Positions 44,309 through 52,700 of a stretch of 64,000 nucleotides of DNA are shown here, one piece after another. The stretch's first letter is position 1. Each line of letters starts with the position of its first letter. This DNA is from Gillisella taibaishanensis (GTDB taxonomy: Bacteria > Pseudomonadota > Alphaproteobacteria > Rhizobiales > Rhizobiaceae). The position numbers and the translations under genes are program-made. Location: contig NZ_MKIN01000024.1 of the NCBI RefSeq assembly GCF_001938985.1, forward strand, positions 304,439-368,438. The letters run 5' to 3'. Below the pieces are notes generated by a model that was not told where the DNA came from, ran no database searches, and saw only the letters and a list, made by a program, of their open reading frames with translations.

Positions 44309-46645
44309 CTAGTTTTCAAAGATGTTGGTGGTGATGCGGCGAACGACCGTCGTGCCGTCGTCTACTGGCCCTTTAGGCTCGTGCGCATGTGCCTCCTGCT
44401 CCTGCTCGTGCTGCTTGGGCATGGTGCCGAGCTGTGGACGTCCGCCTGTGTCGGCTTCTTCCCGAGCCGTCTTTGCCGACTTTTTCTTTGCGGCGTAGAC
44501 AACGGGGTGAATGCCGAGAGCCGCGAACAGCTCGTTGGAAGGGTGCCATTCGCCCTTGGGGCGGAATTCACCTTCGAACGGTCTCTCGACGACGTCGAAT
44601 GTGCGGTCCATGCTCTTCTCGAAGCGCTGGTAATCCTCGTCGGCTAACACGGGGCTGAGCAGGCCGGATTCAAGACGAGCCATTTCCGCCTGGTTTTTGA
44701 GCCAGAGGAAGGTCGCCTGGAGGGTGCCGCGGGATACTTTGGCATTTTCGGCATTAAACAAGCGGAGCTTCTCAGTTGCCGCCAGCCACTGCCAAATGCT
44801 GACACCCTCCAGATCCTGATGGACGCAAGGCACTTCGATCCAGCCGTCTTCGGTCCATACGGAGAGGCTACCCAGGTTGTGATTGTTGATGCGTGCAATC
44901 ACCGGGGTTTTGCCGACCCTTCGGCGAATCTTCTGAAGTTCCTTGCTCTGGAACTGCAAGCCAGCGCTCCGAATGCCCTTTTTCGAAATAGTACGCTTGA
45001 TGTGCGTTCCAAAAAGATGCGTACGCAGCGATCCGGTCGGGCCGGGCATCACGCCGTAGTCTCGGCTGAGTTCCAGCCAACGGTTCTGCGGCGTGGACCC
45101 GTTCAGTTCGGAATGCGGCGCGTTGTGGTACCCGTCAATGGCCCACCGAAGCAGGCACTCGGCAACCTGATCAGCAATCATGTCTGCCTCGGCTTCGGAG
45201 TCGTAGTCGCCCTTTTCGACAGACGAACCCCACGTGCGTCCGTTGAAATAGTTGAACATCTGGTGAGAAAGGGTTCGGAACCAGCGCTCAATGAAGCCTC
45301 GCCAGGGTGCTTCCCCGGCGGGCGGCAGGAACAAGTCAGTGCCCATGTCGTTCACCGCGATCCGAAAAGAGCGGTTGGCAAAGTACGTTGCACTATCGAC
45401 CGCGATAGTCTCGATAGTGCCACCCTGAATCCATGCGGTTGAGCATCCGAGACGGCGCGCGATATCGGTCTTGTCGCGGGTCGACATTTCCAGGACTGTC
45501 ATTGCCGATTTGTTAGACGGCGAACGAGCACTGACGTAGAGCGCTGTCAGGCCTCTGCTGGCCACATCGATCCCCGCCGAGATCCACAATCGGATCCGCT
45601 TGACCTTGGCGCGCTCGGTCTTCGACATCGTTTTCCAGACACCGATCATCGCCAGTACTGTGTGGAGGTCGGTTTCGTGATCATCGACTTCCACGCGCTC
45701 GCCCGCCCGGACGACGTCGATGCCGCCGTGCTCGGGTTGCCATTTGCGCTTGGCGGCTTCCTTGCCGTTGTGTGCAAGGTCGCGCTTCATCTCGGGGAGA
45801 TCTGTATACCGATTGCGCAGCGTGCTCTCGCATGGAATCCTGAGTTGGTCGCCGGCACCGCGCGTGTTGTTTTCGGCCTCCATGGCGGTAACCATGTCGT
45901 CATGGATTCTTGCGAGGTCGGGATCGGTACGCGAGCAGGCGGCGGCGATCGCAGCATTGAGGTGAACGAGCTCGTCCGCTTTGAAATACTCCTGGCGCTC
46001 GTCGCGATACTGGTTTCGGAGGAAGACAGGGTCGAATTCGTTCTCCTCCATCTTCTGCATCCAGGTCTTCAACGTGGACGGGGTCGGTTCGACGAGGGTG
46101 ACGGTTTTCTCCTTTGTCCGGTAAGTTGCCTTCGGCGAGCTCGCCAACTGGTGGGCACGCCATTTCAGAGAAATGAGCGGGATCACCCGTAAAAGGGAGT
46201 CGCGCGATTTGCTGACGCGAGGGGGAAGCGGCATCCCATCCATGCGCGCAAGCCTGCACTTTTTCCTGTAGTCGGCCCGCATCTCGTAGAAGGAGCGAAC
46301 GAAGTATTCTCTTTTGAGGACCGTTTCCTGATCGCTCGGGTTCATAGCGCTGAGTTTGTCTGCACCTTTCAACCGGGCGCGCGCCTTCGTTTCGGCGTAG
46401 AAGTCCTTCTCGATCGTCATCGGGTTGCCCGGACGGTTGAGTGCCTCCGTGATGTCGGCCTGGCTGAAGGTTACTGCCGCCTGGGTTTCATCCATGCGCT
46501 GGAGCGCGGCACCGCTGCGGTCGCAGTACAGGACACAATAGTCGATGCCGCGATCACGGACGCGGGCCTTGACGGGAAGGCGGTTGAACACCGGCAGCAC
46601 GGCGCCATGCTGTAGCGAGAGGAGGGCGGGAATGTTCGTTTTCAT
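44309..46645 (-). CDS. tniA: TnsB/TniA-type DDE transposase
   Basis: 778 residues from MKTNIPALLSLQHG at 46645 (AAGGAAAAAGC upstream). The integrase-core DDE residues are visible: Asp in WISAGIDVASRGLTALYVSA, Asp in IAVDSATYFANRSF and Glu in WRGFIERWFRTLSHQMF, followed by a Mu-type C-terminal domain. The N-terminal ~250 residues are helix-rich DNA-binding modules. It cuts the 3' ends and joins them to the target. Its C-terminal tail (about 60 polar residues ending RRITTNIFEN) probably contacts the ATPase. Confidence 0.92.
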   Translation of the reverse strand: MKTNIPALLSLQHGAVLPVFNRLPVKARVRDRGIDYCVLYCDRSGAALQRMDETQAAVTFSQADITEALNRPGNPMTIEKDFYAETKARARLKGADKLSAMNPSDQETVLKREYFVRSFYEMRADYRKKCRLARMDGMPLPPRVSKSRDSLLRVIPLISLKWRAHQLASSPKATYRTKEKTVTLVEPTPSTLKTWMQKMEENEFDPVFLRNQYRDERQEYFKADELVHLNAAIAAACSRTDPDLARIHDDMVTAMEAENNTRGAGDQLRIPCESTLRNRYTDLPEMKRDLAHNGKEAAKRKWQPEHGGIDVVRAGERVEVDDHETDLHTVLAMIGVWKTMSKTERAKVKRIRLWISAGIDVASRGLTALYVSARSPSNKSAMTVLEMSTRDKTDIARRLGCSTAWIQGGTIETIAVDSATYFANRSFRIAVNDMGTDLFLPPAGEAPWRGFIERWFRTLSHQMFNYFNGRTWGSSVEKGDYDSEAEADMIADQVAECLLRWAIDGYHNAPHSELNGSTPQNRWLELSRDYGVMPGPTGSLRTHLFGTHIKRTISKKGIRSAGLQFQSKELQKIRRRVGKTPVIARINNHNLGSLSVWTEDGWIEVPCVHQDLEGVSIWQWLAATEKLRLFNAENAKVSRGTLQATFLWLKNQAEMARLESGLLSPVLADEDYQRFEKSMDRTFDVVERPFEGEFRPKGEWHPSNELFAALGIHPVVYAAKKKSAKTAREEADTGGRPQLGTMPKQHEQEQEAHAHEPKGPVDDGTTVVRRITTNIFEN

Positions 46646-46656
46646 GCTTTTTCCTT

Positions 46657-47328
46657 TCAGGCTGCGTTGTGGTTGAAGGTGGCAAAGGGGGCATCCACGA
46701 GCTTGAGGTCGGGACGGCTGGGCAGCAGGATTTCGTCGTGGATCAGGCACCAGACGGCGTTCCAGGCGGCTGCGGAGTCATCGAAGATGCTGGTCAGCGT
46801 CATCAGCGACACGGTTCCGTCGAATTTCGAGGCGTGGTCCGCCAGGCGGGCATTGTCGTTGGCGACCGATCCCTTGAGCGCACGAAGGATGCTCTTTGCG
46901 TTCCACCCGCGGTCGTTGGTGATCTCGCGTTCGGTCAGGATGATCGCCTCGTCGGCGAAGCCCGCGAGCGAGCCGGAGTTGATCCGTTCGATCGTGTGAC
47001 GGAGGTCGTCCTTGTCTAGCTGCCAGGACGGTCGCACACCGACGACGATCCGGTAGCCATTGCCCGCCATCGTCGCCCGGAAGTCGACGGTGTGTTGTTT
47101 GTCACCGTCGTCGCGGGGGACGATGATGGCTTCGGGCTGATCCTCGACCTTGGCGACATGCCTGGAGGCACAGAGCATGTAGGCGAGGTTCATCTCGTAT
47201 GTACTGGCGTAGCTGATTGCCGAGCGTGTCTTCGGATTTGTAATGGTGCCGCGGGAATGGCCCTTCGTTCTGGCCGGGTACCATCGGCTGGGCGTCGGCT
47301 CCTCGGTCGGCATAGCTCTCGTCCTCAT
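46657..47328 (-). CDS. TnsA-like endonuclease subunit, degenerate and probably frameshifted
   Basis: 223 residues from an ATG at 47328. The N-terminal half follows TnsA: RWYPARTKGHSRG, then Glu45 in YASTYEMNLAYML, a VEDQPEAIIV segment, Asp82 in HTVDFRATM, and VVGVRP where TnsA has the Q-x-K motif. The spacing from Asp82 to Arg99 (17) matches Asp114 to Lys132 of Tn7 TnsA (18), so the catalytic Lys is replaced by Arg. An out-of-frame coding stretch with a good start site lies immediately upstream (47329-47482). TnsA cuts the 5' strands; without it transposition would be replicative. The stop is 12 bp before tniA. Confidence 0.6.
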   Translation of the reverse strand: MRTRAMPTEEPTPSRWYPARTKGHSRGTITNPKTRSAISYASTYEMNLAYMLCASRHVAKVEDQPEAIIVPRDDGDKQHTVDFRATMAGNGYRIVVGVRPSWQLDKDDLRHTIERINSGSLAGFADEAIILTEREITNDRGWNAKSILRALKGSVANDNARLADHASKFDGTVSLMTLTSIFDDSAAAWNAVWCLIHDEILLPSRPDLKLVDAPFATFNHNAA

Positions 47329-47482
47329 CGTGGACGTTGATCGGGAAGGGCCGAATCCGTCCCGAGATAAGAGGATTGTCCGGCTTGAGGAAGACGGTCT
47401 CGGAAGGAAGCGGGGTTTGGGTCCGGTCGTGGCCGGACTCCAGCTCCTTCATGAAGCGGATGAGTTGTCTGAGGCGGGTCAT
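47329..47482 (-). other. 5' coding stretch of the TnsA-like gene in another frame
   Basis: An ATG at 47482 with GGAG 7 nt upstream opens a frame MTRLRQLIRFMKELESGHDRTQTP... whose codons have high third-position GC for about 60 codons. It is offset by one base from the TnsA-like frame and loses coding character after ~47300. A +1 shift near 47270-47330 would join the two into one 275-residue protein. This is either a disabling frameshift, a programmed one, or a separate short gene. Confidence 0.5.
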
Positions 47483-47749
47483 TGAAGGCTCCGTTGAACG
47501 CAGGTGTTTGATGCAGACCGCGCTGTGCGGCCGGGCCAGGGTTGTCTGGTGGAGGGGGTGCTAAGGCCGGGGCGGCCCGCGCGGAGTCATGGTGTGAAAA
47601 TCTCCCGTCGACGACCGTCGGAGAGGCGATGGCCACGCCTTGTGTGTGCGACTTTCCGGAAAGCGCGCATTCGGCATCGCTTTCGAAATACTGTATGGAC
47701 CCCGTTTGGAATGGTGACGCTGACCGGGCAGCGGTTTCGAGCCGCGGGC

Positions 47750-48205
47750 TTAGTATATTTGTGGCTCAATCGCTTGGAGTTCGGCGAGCCTCTGCGACAC
47801 CTCTGGCTCCCTCAAACCTTCGGCCCACAGCGACCTGCGCATGATGCCGAGGGGACCTTTCTCCGCCATCAACGGCTCTCGAAGCATGATTTTTGCGATT
47901 TCGTCATCTTCACGAAACGAGTGCGCCAGGGTTGAGAACAGGTCGCGCGAAGGGATGGGCAAGCTGATCCCCAGCCGGCGCAGGGCCGGCCCTGCTTCAT
48001 GTTCGATCAGGCAAATGAGAAGCTCGTGTGCGGTTTCATCGTCGATTCCGAGCAACTGGGTCTGCTGAATGATGACATTCAACGTAGCCGCGAAGGTCGT
48101 CGCGAGCATCGGATGGTCCTGTAGAATATCGGCTGACCAACGGAGCACGGCAGGATGGAAGTCGGCCAGAGTCGTGAAGTAGGCTGTCATTTCTTCATGG
48201 AACAT
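47750..48205 (-). CDS. Hypothetical protein in the transposition operon, 151 residues
   Basis: Starts MFHEEMTAYFTTLADFHP with AGGAAATCAC upstream. It is helical and acidic (LLGIDDETAHELLICLIEHEAGPALRRLGISLPIPSRDLF, ending QRLAELQAIEPQIY). No known domain is recognised. It lies upstream of the TnsA-like gene on the same strand, in an element-internal position, and shares high third-position GC with tniA. A role in transposition control is possible but not shown. 267 bp without a convincing gene separate it from the TnsA start. Confidence 0.65.
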   Translation of the reverse strand: MFHEEMTAYFTTLADFHPAVLRWSADILQDHPMLATTFAATLNVIIQQTQLLGIDDETAHELLICLIEHEAGPALRRLGISLPIPSRDLFSTLAHSFREDDEIAKIMLREPLMAEKGPLGIMRRSLWAEGLREPEVSQRLAELQAIEPQIY

Positions 48206-48291
48206 GTGATTTCCTCATCGTGGAGCGGATCGCAGATAGCGTCGGTCGATCCGCGTTTTCGACCGTTGCGGCGCGAGTTTCGGGCGATCGA

Positions 48292-48492
48292 TCAGCTCCG
48301 AGCGGAAGGGGTTTGCCGCGCACGATGGTGACGGCGCTGTCTCTTCGGGAGCGCCTCCCAGACTCCCGTCATTTTGAGAAGGCGGGGAAGATCGAAGGCG
48401 GTCTCCTCCAACTCCGCTGGAACCGGTTGGAGCAAGCTCTTGTCAACAACGTTCTGATTCCTGGCGCGTAGCGAGATCGTTTTGGTGTTCAT
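48292..48492 (-). CDS. Small hypothetical protein, 66 residues
   Basis: ATG at 48492 preceded by GGAGAAACAGA. The product is polar and basic at its end (MNTKTISLRARNQNVVDKSLLQP... RQRRHHRARQTPSARS). It sits between two other small genes of the transposon operon with gaps of 19 and 86 bp. Codon use fits its neighbours. No family recognised. Confidence 0.5.
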   Translation of the reverse strand: MNTKTISLRARNQNVVDKSLLQPVPAELEETAFDLPRLLKMTGVWEALPKRQRRHHRARQTPSARS

Positions 48493-48511
48493 TCTGTTTC
48501 TCCGGCTCCGG

Positions 48512-48859
48512 TCAGCGACGGCGCCAGAGATTCAGAAGACCGTCGTGCTCCGTGATAAGCGCGGCTTCGGCAGGAAGGCCATAATAATATTCATAGGCGG
48601 GAGCATAGCACTTGGGCACGTTCCAGCGACGTGCGGTTGCGAGGCGGGTGAGGCGGATCGCGTTGCGAAACGCCTGAAAATCGCATGCACGCAGCCCGCG
48701 GCGATGGCACTCCGCTTTCATTGCCATGTAACGCGAGGAAAGGTCCTCGAAGCGCTTTGCACGAACGCACTTGCGTGCAAAATCGCGATGGATTTCGATT
48801 TCGGCCGTCGTGAAAGCCGTCGGCAGGACCTGAATGGAGATGTCGGATGCAGTGCTCAT
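48512..48859 (-). CDS. Hypothetical protein, first gene of the transposon operon, 115 residues
   Basis: Starts MSTASDISIQVLPTAFTTAEIEIHRDFARK with an AAGAAGGATACCCAC site. It is helical and basic, with Arg/Cys-rich middle (RYMAMKAECHRRGLRACDFQAFRNAIRLTRLATARRWNVPKCY) and a YEYYYGLPAEAALITEHDGLL end. No known domain is recognised. As the first gene of the operon its promoter must lie in the 48860-49590 region. It could be a regulator, but no helix-turn-helix is obvious. Confidence 0.65.
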   Translation of the reverse strand: MSTASDISIQVLPTAFTTAEIEIHRDFARKCVRAKRFEDLSSRYMAMKAECHRRGLRACDFQAFRNAIRLTRLATARRWNVPKCYAPAYEYYYGLPAEAALITEHDGLLNLWRRR

Positions 48860-49593
48860 GTGGGTATCCTTCTTAATGAAGTGCGGACGTGCGCCGTCGA
48901 TCTCTGGAGTTGCCCGGAGTGCGGCATTTCTTGAACTTCGGAGAGACGCCGCGCGCGGCGCAGGTCAGTTCAGGGCGGATCGCGTGCGGATCTGGTCCAC
49001 GTTGGCGGCGGCATTGGCGAATCTTTCTTCAGAGCACGGGTGGGCGTTCCCGGCAGGCAATGCCAGGGCGAAATCAAACGGAAATGTCGGCGGGAGATCA
49101 GGCTATGACGAAGACCACTGCAGAGCCCAGCAGGCGCAGGGGGATGACTTCATTTGCTGGATACATCGTGAAACTCCGTCGTAGTCACTAGCTACAATGT
49201 CGTTCCTAAATAACGCTCGGAAACTTGTCCGCCGACCTAAGGCTGCATCGTTAGAAATAGTGAAATTCTTCGGAGGTCGCCCGTTCGGAAGCATCAAGCT
49301 CCCCTCACGCGGCGCCGGGGCGCACCTGTGGCGTCAGCGTCAGACCTGACCCTTCATGGATATCGATATCTTTATCATCGGTACCTCCGGCGCCTCATCG
49401 GGCATAAGCAGTAAGGCAAATTGTAGACGTGACGTCTACAGAAAAATATAGAGATATATCATGTTGTTAAATGTTCTTCTTAAGTTCTTGTGTCAACAAT
49501 TGAGAGGACTTCGAGGGGCGAATCCTTTCAACCCGATTTGTCCCTTGCGTGCGTGCAACGGATTCTTCCCGCAACAGCAGGGAGGTCGAATCC
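48860..49593. other. Divergent regulatory region inside the island
   Basis: 734 bp between the transposon operon and an unknown plus-strand gene. It holds GATATCGATATC (49359-49370), a 19-bp palindrome (49422-49440), and an AT-rich stretch at 49440-49500 that suits a promoter. A 64-codon minus-strand frame at 49103-49297 lacks support. No RNA gene is recognised. Confidence 0.55.
49422..49440. promoter_or_regulatory. 19-bp palindromic candidate operator
   Basis: TGTAGACGTGACGTCTACA is a perfect palindrome around one central G, followed by an AT-rich tract. It lies 154 bp upstream of the 49594 gene and 563 bp upstream of the transposon operon. A related half-site, ATGTCTACA (41588-41596), occurs near the left end. 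A regulator has not been identified. Confidence 0.6.
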
Positions 49594-50274
49594 ATGGAAT
49601 ATTTCACGCAGATCATGATCGAGGCGAAGGAGCGCTACGGGCATATCCTGAAGGAGAGAAATCTCGTTATGCGTGGAGAGCGCGGAGATGGTGGACTGAC
49701 CCTGGTGTTCAGGACGCGCGATCCTAACGGCTGGAGGCTACCAGTCGAACTCTACGTCCCGGGTAAAGCCGAAACACGCAAGGAGCGGGCGGAGTGGGAG
49801 GATGTCCAGGTGACCGCGGAAATCAATACCGAGGTGAATTTCGGGGATGATGGATGGTTCGGGTACATTCCGAGGCAGTTTGAGCAGGAGCAATACCTCG
49901 AGGGAGACGACATGGCCTCTTTTGTCGCCGCGATCGGCGTCTACTTGAAGGACGTCGTTCTTGTTCCATTGCATGAGAACGGCAAGGAGGTCTCGCAGGA
50001 AGTGGCGATGGCCTACGACGAGTTCAGCGATCTATGCGGACCGAATGGTCCCGAGATTGCCTTCTCGACCGATGGTAAAGTGGAGACGCTGACCGTCGAG
50101 GATGTCGCCGGACGCGAGGTCAGCTTCGCGTGGAGAGAAAGCGGTGTAGGCCTGATTCACGTGGACGGGAAGCAGGTCAGGCGGATGGAGAATCCTGCGC
50201 CGTGGGAAATCCAGAGGGCAATCGGAAAACATTTCAGGAAGTGGACGGCTCCTCAGCCTCGGCAGTCTCTATGA
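49594..50274 (+). CDS. Hypothetical cargo protein, 226 residues
   Basis: ATG at 49594 with GGGAGGT 7 nt upstream. The protein is acidic and beta-rich (MRGERGDGGLTLVFRTRDPNGWRLPVELYVPGK, VTAEINTEVNFGDDGWFGYIPRQFEQEQYLEGDDMASFVAAI), no signal or membrane segment. No known domain is recognised. Its 3' end overlaps the 3' end of the convergent methyltransferase gene by 41 bp. The combination with an m5C methyltransferase invites a defence or restriction-related role, but nothing in its sequence shows a nuclease motif. Confidence 0.75.
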   Translation: MEYFTQIMIEAKERYGHILKERNLVMRGERGDGGLTLVFRTRDPNGWRLPVELYVPGKAETRKERAEWEDVQVTAEINTEVNFGDDGWFGYIPRQFEQEQYLEGDDMASFVAAIGVYLKDVVLVPLHENGKEVSQEVAMAYDEFSDLCGPNGPEIAFSTDGKVETLTVEDVAGREVSFAWRESGVGLIHVDGKQVRRMENPAPWEIQRAIGKHFRKWTAPQPRQSL

Positions 50275-52402
50275 CTTGCCCGCAGCTTTGCTGGGATTGC
50301 TGATATTCGCGCGCGTTGCGCTTTCGGGCGCGACGGTTTCTCTTCGCCTGAGCCCTTAGCTTCTGCAGTTCCGGGAATTTCGTGCCGTAGCTGTCCCTCA
50401 ACTCTTCGACGTCCTCAATCGTCATTGCGTTCAGCGTGAACCTCGTCGAGCCCGTAGGTGTCGCACTCTTCACGCCGATCAAGAATTCGCTGAAGGGGAC
50501 AAGCGGTGGTGCGTCGATCGAATTTGGCATTCTGCCCGAGAGCGCCCGCGCGATGGCCAGGCCCACCGCCTTTGACATTTGCGGCGGGAACGCGTTTCCG
50601 ATCTGGTGGAACTGACGGTCTGCCTTGCCTTCAAACCTCCACGCCCGTGGGAAACCCTGTAGCACCCGGGCAACATCGACTGTCAGATAGGGAAGGGTTG
50701 TTGGCTCTTCGATGCTTCCGAGCGGGGCAGGTCCGTCACCGACGTGCTTCGGGTCGACCGCGAAGCCGAGATCGTTCTCCCATCTCCGCTTCATCTTGCC
50801 TTTGTTCTTGTAGAGGCTCGAAGTGACCGTGGTGGCGACCTTGCTTCCGTAATTCGCGAGCCATTTTTTCGCCCACTGGTCGTAGTCGACATCACCCAGC
50901 CCGCGATGTGGAAAGATCACGTCAGCGAGGGCTTCTCCCATGGTGGTGGTAATTCCGTCCTTAGGCAGAGAGAACAGTCCGGGTTCGTCCTTGTGCACGC
51001 CGACCAGCACCACACGCGGGCGCGACTGGGCAAGCCCGAAGTCGTGGGCATTCAGCTTGTGCAGGCCAATGCGGTAGTCGAGTGCCTTCAGTCGGCGGAA
51101 CACGCTTGCGCGATATTTGAGGAACTTCTTGTCCGTGAAGCCTTCGACGTTCTCGAAGAAGAAAGCACGGGGTCTGACGACCTTCACATATCGGATCGCC
51201 TCATCGAACAGATTCCTGCTGTCGCTTGCACCGAGTTGCTTCCCGGCCTGAGAGAACGGTCTGCACTCTACGCCTCCGGCAAGCAGATCGATGCCTTGGA
51301 ACTGTTGCAGGTCACGATCCGAAACCTTCTCCAGACGCTTTCGGGTGACGGGCCAGCTCCAGTTCTTCTTCAGGGTCCGAGTGGCATTGAGATCCATGTC
51401 GTAGAGCCGCGCGGGTTCGAAGCCCGCTCCGAGCAGGCCTATCGCCTGACCGCCAGCACCCGCACATATTTCCAGAAACCTCAGGGGCTTGGCAGCTTCG
51501 GCATTTTCATCAGACGCCGGATCCTGTTCCGGATCGCAGGGAAGCAGATAGGCGAGCGCGTCCTGAAGCTCAGTCTGCCAAAGATACCCATGTTCGAAGG
51601 CAAAGCCGCTGAACTTGCCGTACCATGCAAACTTTCCATCGGCGAAACGTTTCAGGGATTCATGGGCGGCGGCGAGCTTGTGCCGATGTGACCCATTCCT
51701 GAAGCCGGTAACACCCTTGCTTGGCAGTTCGACCTCGCCATACACTGACTTGAATTCACGGAGCACGATCCTTGCGTTGGATCTCAATGTCACGGCTGCG
51801 GAGATGCATGCCTCGGACCGGTCAACGACATCCTCGTTCGGATCGCAGGGCGGCTCCCCGACAAAGCGCTCCGTGAATGCGTCAATCTCGGAAAGGAGCG
51901 TGGCGACGTTTTCGCCGAGCGCCTGGACGCGGAGGTGCGACTGTTTTGAGGCCGCGGCCGTCATCGCGCGCTGGCGGCCCCGTTCGGCATAGGCGCTCGC
52001 TCCGATCCTGTTGCGGATCGTCAGACGACGGAGCCTGGCAACGGTTGGAATATCGACCTCGGTTCCGTCTGCAAGAGCGTCCAGCGCAGCTTGCCGGGTA
52101 TCGGCATCGGTTGTGATCAGCGCCTTCACTACGTGAAATGGTATGCAACGCTTGCGCAGGAGTGCCTCGAAGGATCCGAGGGTCGCATCGAAGGCGAAGA
52201 TCGACGGCAGATCGCTGCGTGGGATGCCGCATTCGACAACCAGGAAACTGCGCAGATCGTCGTCACTCATCGTTGAGCGCATCCGGCCGATGCTGGCGAT
52301 CATGTCGAACTGGGCTTTGGCAATGGATTTGCGGTTCGCCAGGATTCGCTTCATCAGCGCCCCCGGGTCCTCGCTCGTCATATTGTCTGCCGTCTCAGCC
52401 AT
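50234..52402 (-). CDS. DNA (cytosine-5) methyltransferase with long N-terminal extension
   Basis: 722 residues from the ATG at 52402 (AGAGG about 7 nt upstream). Residues 1-300 are a helical extension with no clear domain. The catalytic part starts near 308: motif I FLEICAGAGGQAIG (309-322), motif IV GGVECRPFSQAG (376-387) with the nucleophile Cys380, motif VI FFENVEGF, motif VIII QSRPRVVLVG and motif X QIGNAFPP. The usual PCQ or PCP of motif IV is ECR here. A basic tail (KRNRRARKRNAREYQQ) ends the protein. No cognate endonuclease is adjacent; the PD-(D/E)XK gene 5 kb away could be one. Confidence 0.88.
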   Translation of the reverse strand: MAETADNMTSEDPGALMKRILANRKSIAKAQFDMIASIGRMRSTMSDDDLRSFLVVECGIPRSDLPSIFAFDATLGSFEALLRKRCIPFHVVKALITTDADTRQAALDALADGTEVDIPTVARLRRLTIRNRIGASAYAERGRQRAMTAAASKQSHLRVQALGENVATLLSEIDAFTERFVGEPPCDPNEDVVDRSEACISAAVTLRSNARIVLREFKSVYGEVELPSKGVTGFRNGSHRHKLAAAHESLKRFADGKFAWYGKFSGFAFEHGYLWQTELQDALAYLLPCDPEQDPASDENAEAAKPLRFLEICAGAGGQAIGLLGAGFEPARLYDMDLNATRTLKKNWSWPVTRKRLEKVSDRDLQQFQGIDLLAGGVECRPFSQAGKQLGASDSRNLFDEAIRYVKVVRPRAFFFENVEGFTDKKFLKYRASVFRRLKALDYRIGLHKLNAHDFGLAQSRPRVVLVGVHKDEPGLFSLPKDGITTTMGEALADVIFPHRGLGDVDYDQWAKKWLANYGSKVATTVTSSLYKNKGKMKRRWENDLGFAVDPKHVGDGPAPLGSIEEPTTLPYLTVDVARVLQGFPRAWRFEGKADRQFHQIGNAFPPQMSKAVGLAIARALSGRMPNSIDAPPLVPFSEFLIGVKSATPTGSTRFTLNAMTIEDVEELRDSYGTKFPELQKLRAQAKRNRRARKRNAREYQQSQQSCGQVIETAEAEEPSTS

Positions 52403-52621
52403 CACCAACCTCTGTTGTCATTGCTGTCTAGCAGGCAGGTCCTTCTGTCCCGGAAATGGATTCGATCGGATTCTAACTATTCTGTTCGAAGCTTGCCGGT
52501 CATGCCGACGGCGAGATGTCGTGCGCCTCGCAGATGGTGGATGTTGGGAAGGCGGAAGTCCCTGTCGATGGAAAGGGGGCTATTTCCGGCCTCCCGTCCG
52601 CTAATCGATCAGTAGGAATTC

Positions 52622-52649
52622 TCCGGAATTATGTAGCAAATGCCACAAG
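52622..52649 (+). repeat. Left terminal inverted repeat of the IS1595 element
   Basis: 28 bp beginning TCCGG and containing ATTATGTAGCAAATGCCAC; it matches the reverse complement of 55438-55465 at 27 positions (mismatch at 52627). Confidence 0.92.
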
Positions 52650-52700
52650 ATTCCGGGTGCCATGAGAACTACCTTCTGGTTGTGAAACCGGAGGGTCGGA

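Larger units (their letters stand above)
41423..48859 (-). mobile_element. Tn7-like transposon, transposition module (right boundary not determined)
   Basis: A minus-strand operon carries, in transcription order, three small genes, a TnsA-like nuclease, a TnsB/TniA transposase, a TnsC/TniB ATPase and TniQ. Overlaps and short gaps between the last three support one transcript. The GGCC repeat array lies next to a GNAT gene at the left. Cargo probably continues rightwards past 49.6 kb (methyltransferase, IS1595 element, HEAT/nuclease pair). The far end may be near 60.1-60.2 kb but is not proven; the coordinates given cover only the module. Confidence 0.75.

Noticed and set aside
47587..47769. 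60-codon minus-strand frame
   Set aside because: Overlaps the end of the 47750-48205 gene, no ribosome-binding site, no recognisable features.
49103..49297. 64-codon minus-strand frame between the transposon operon and the cargo gene
   Set aside because: Weak start region and random-looking composition; left as part of a regulatory region.
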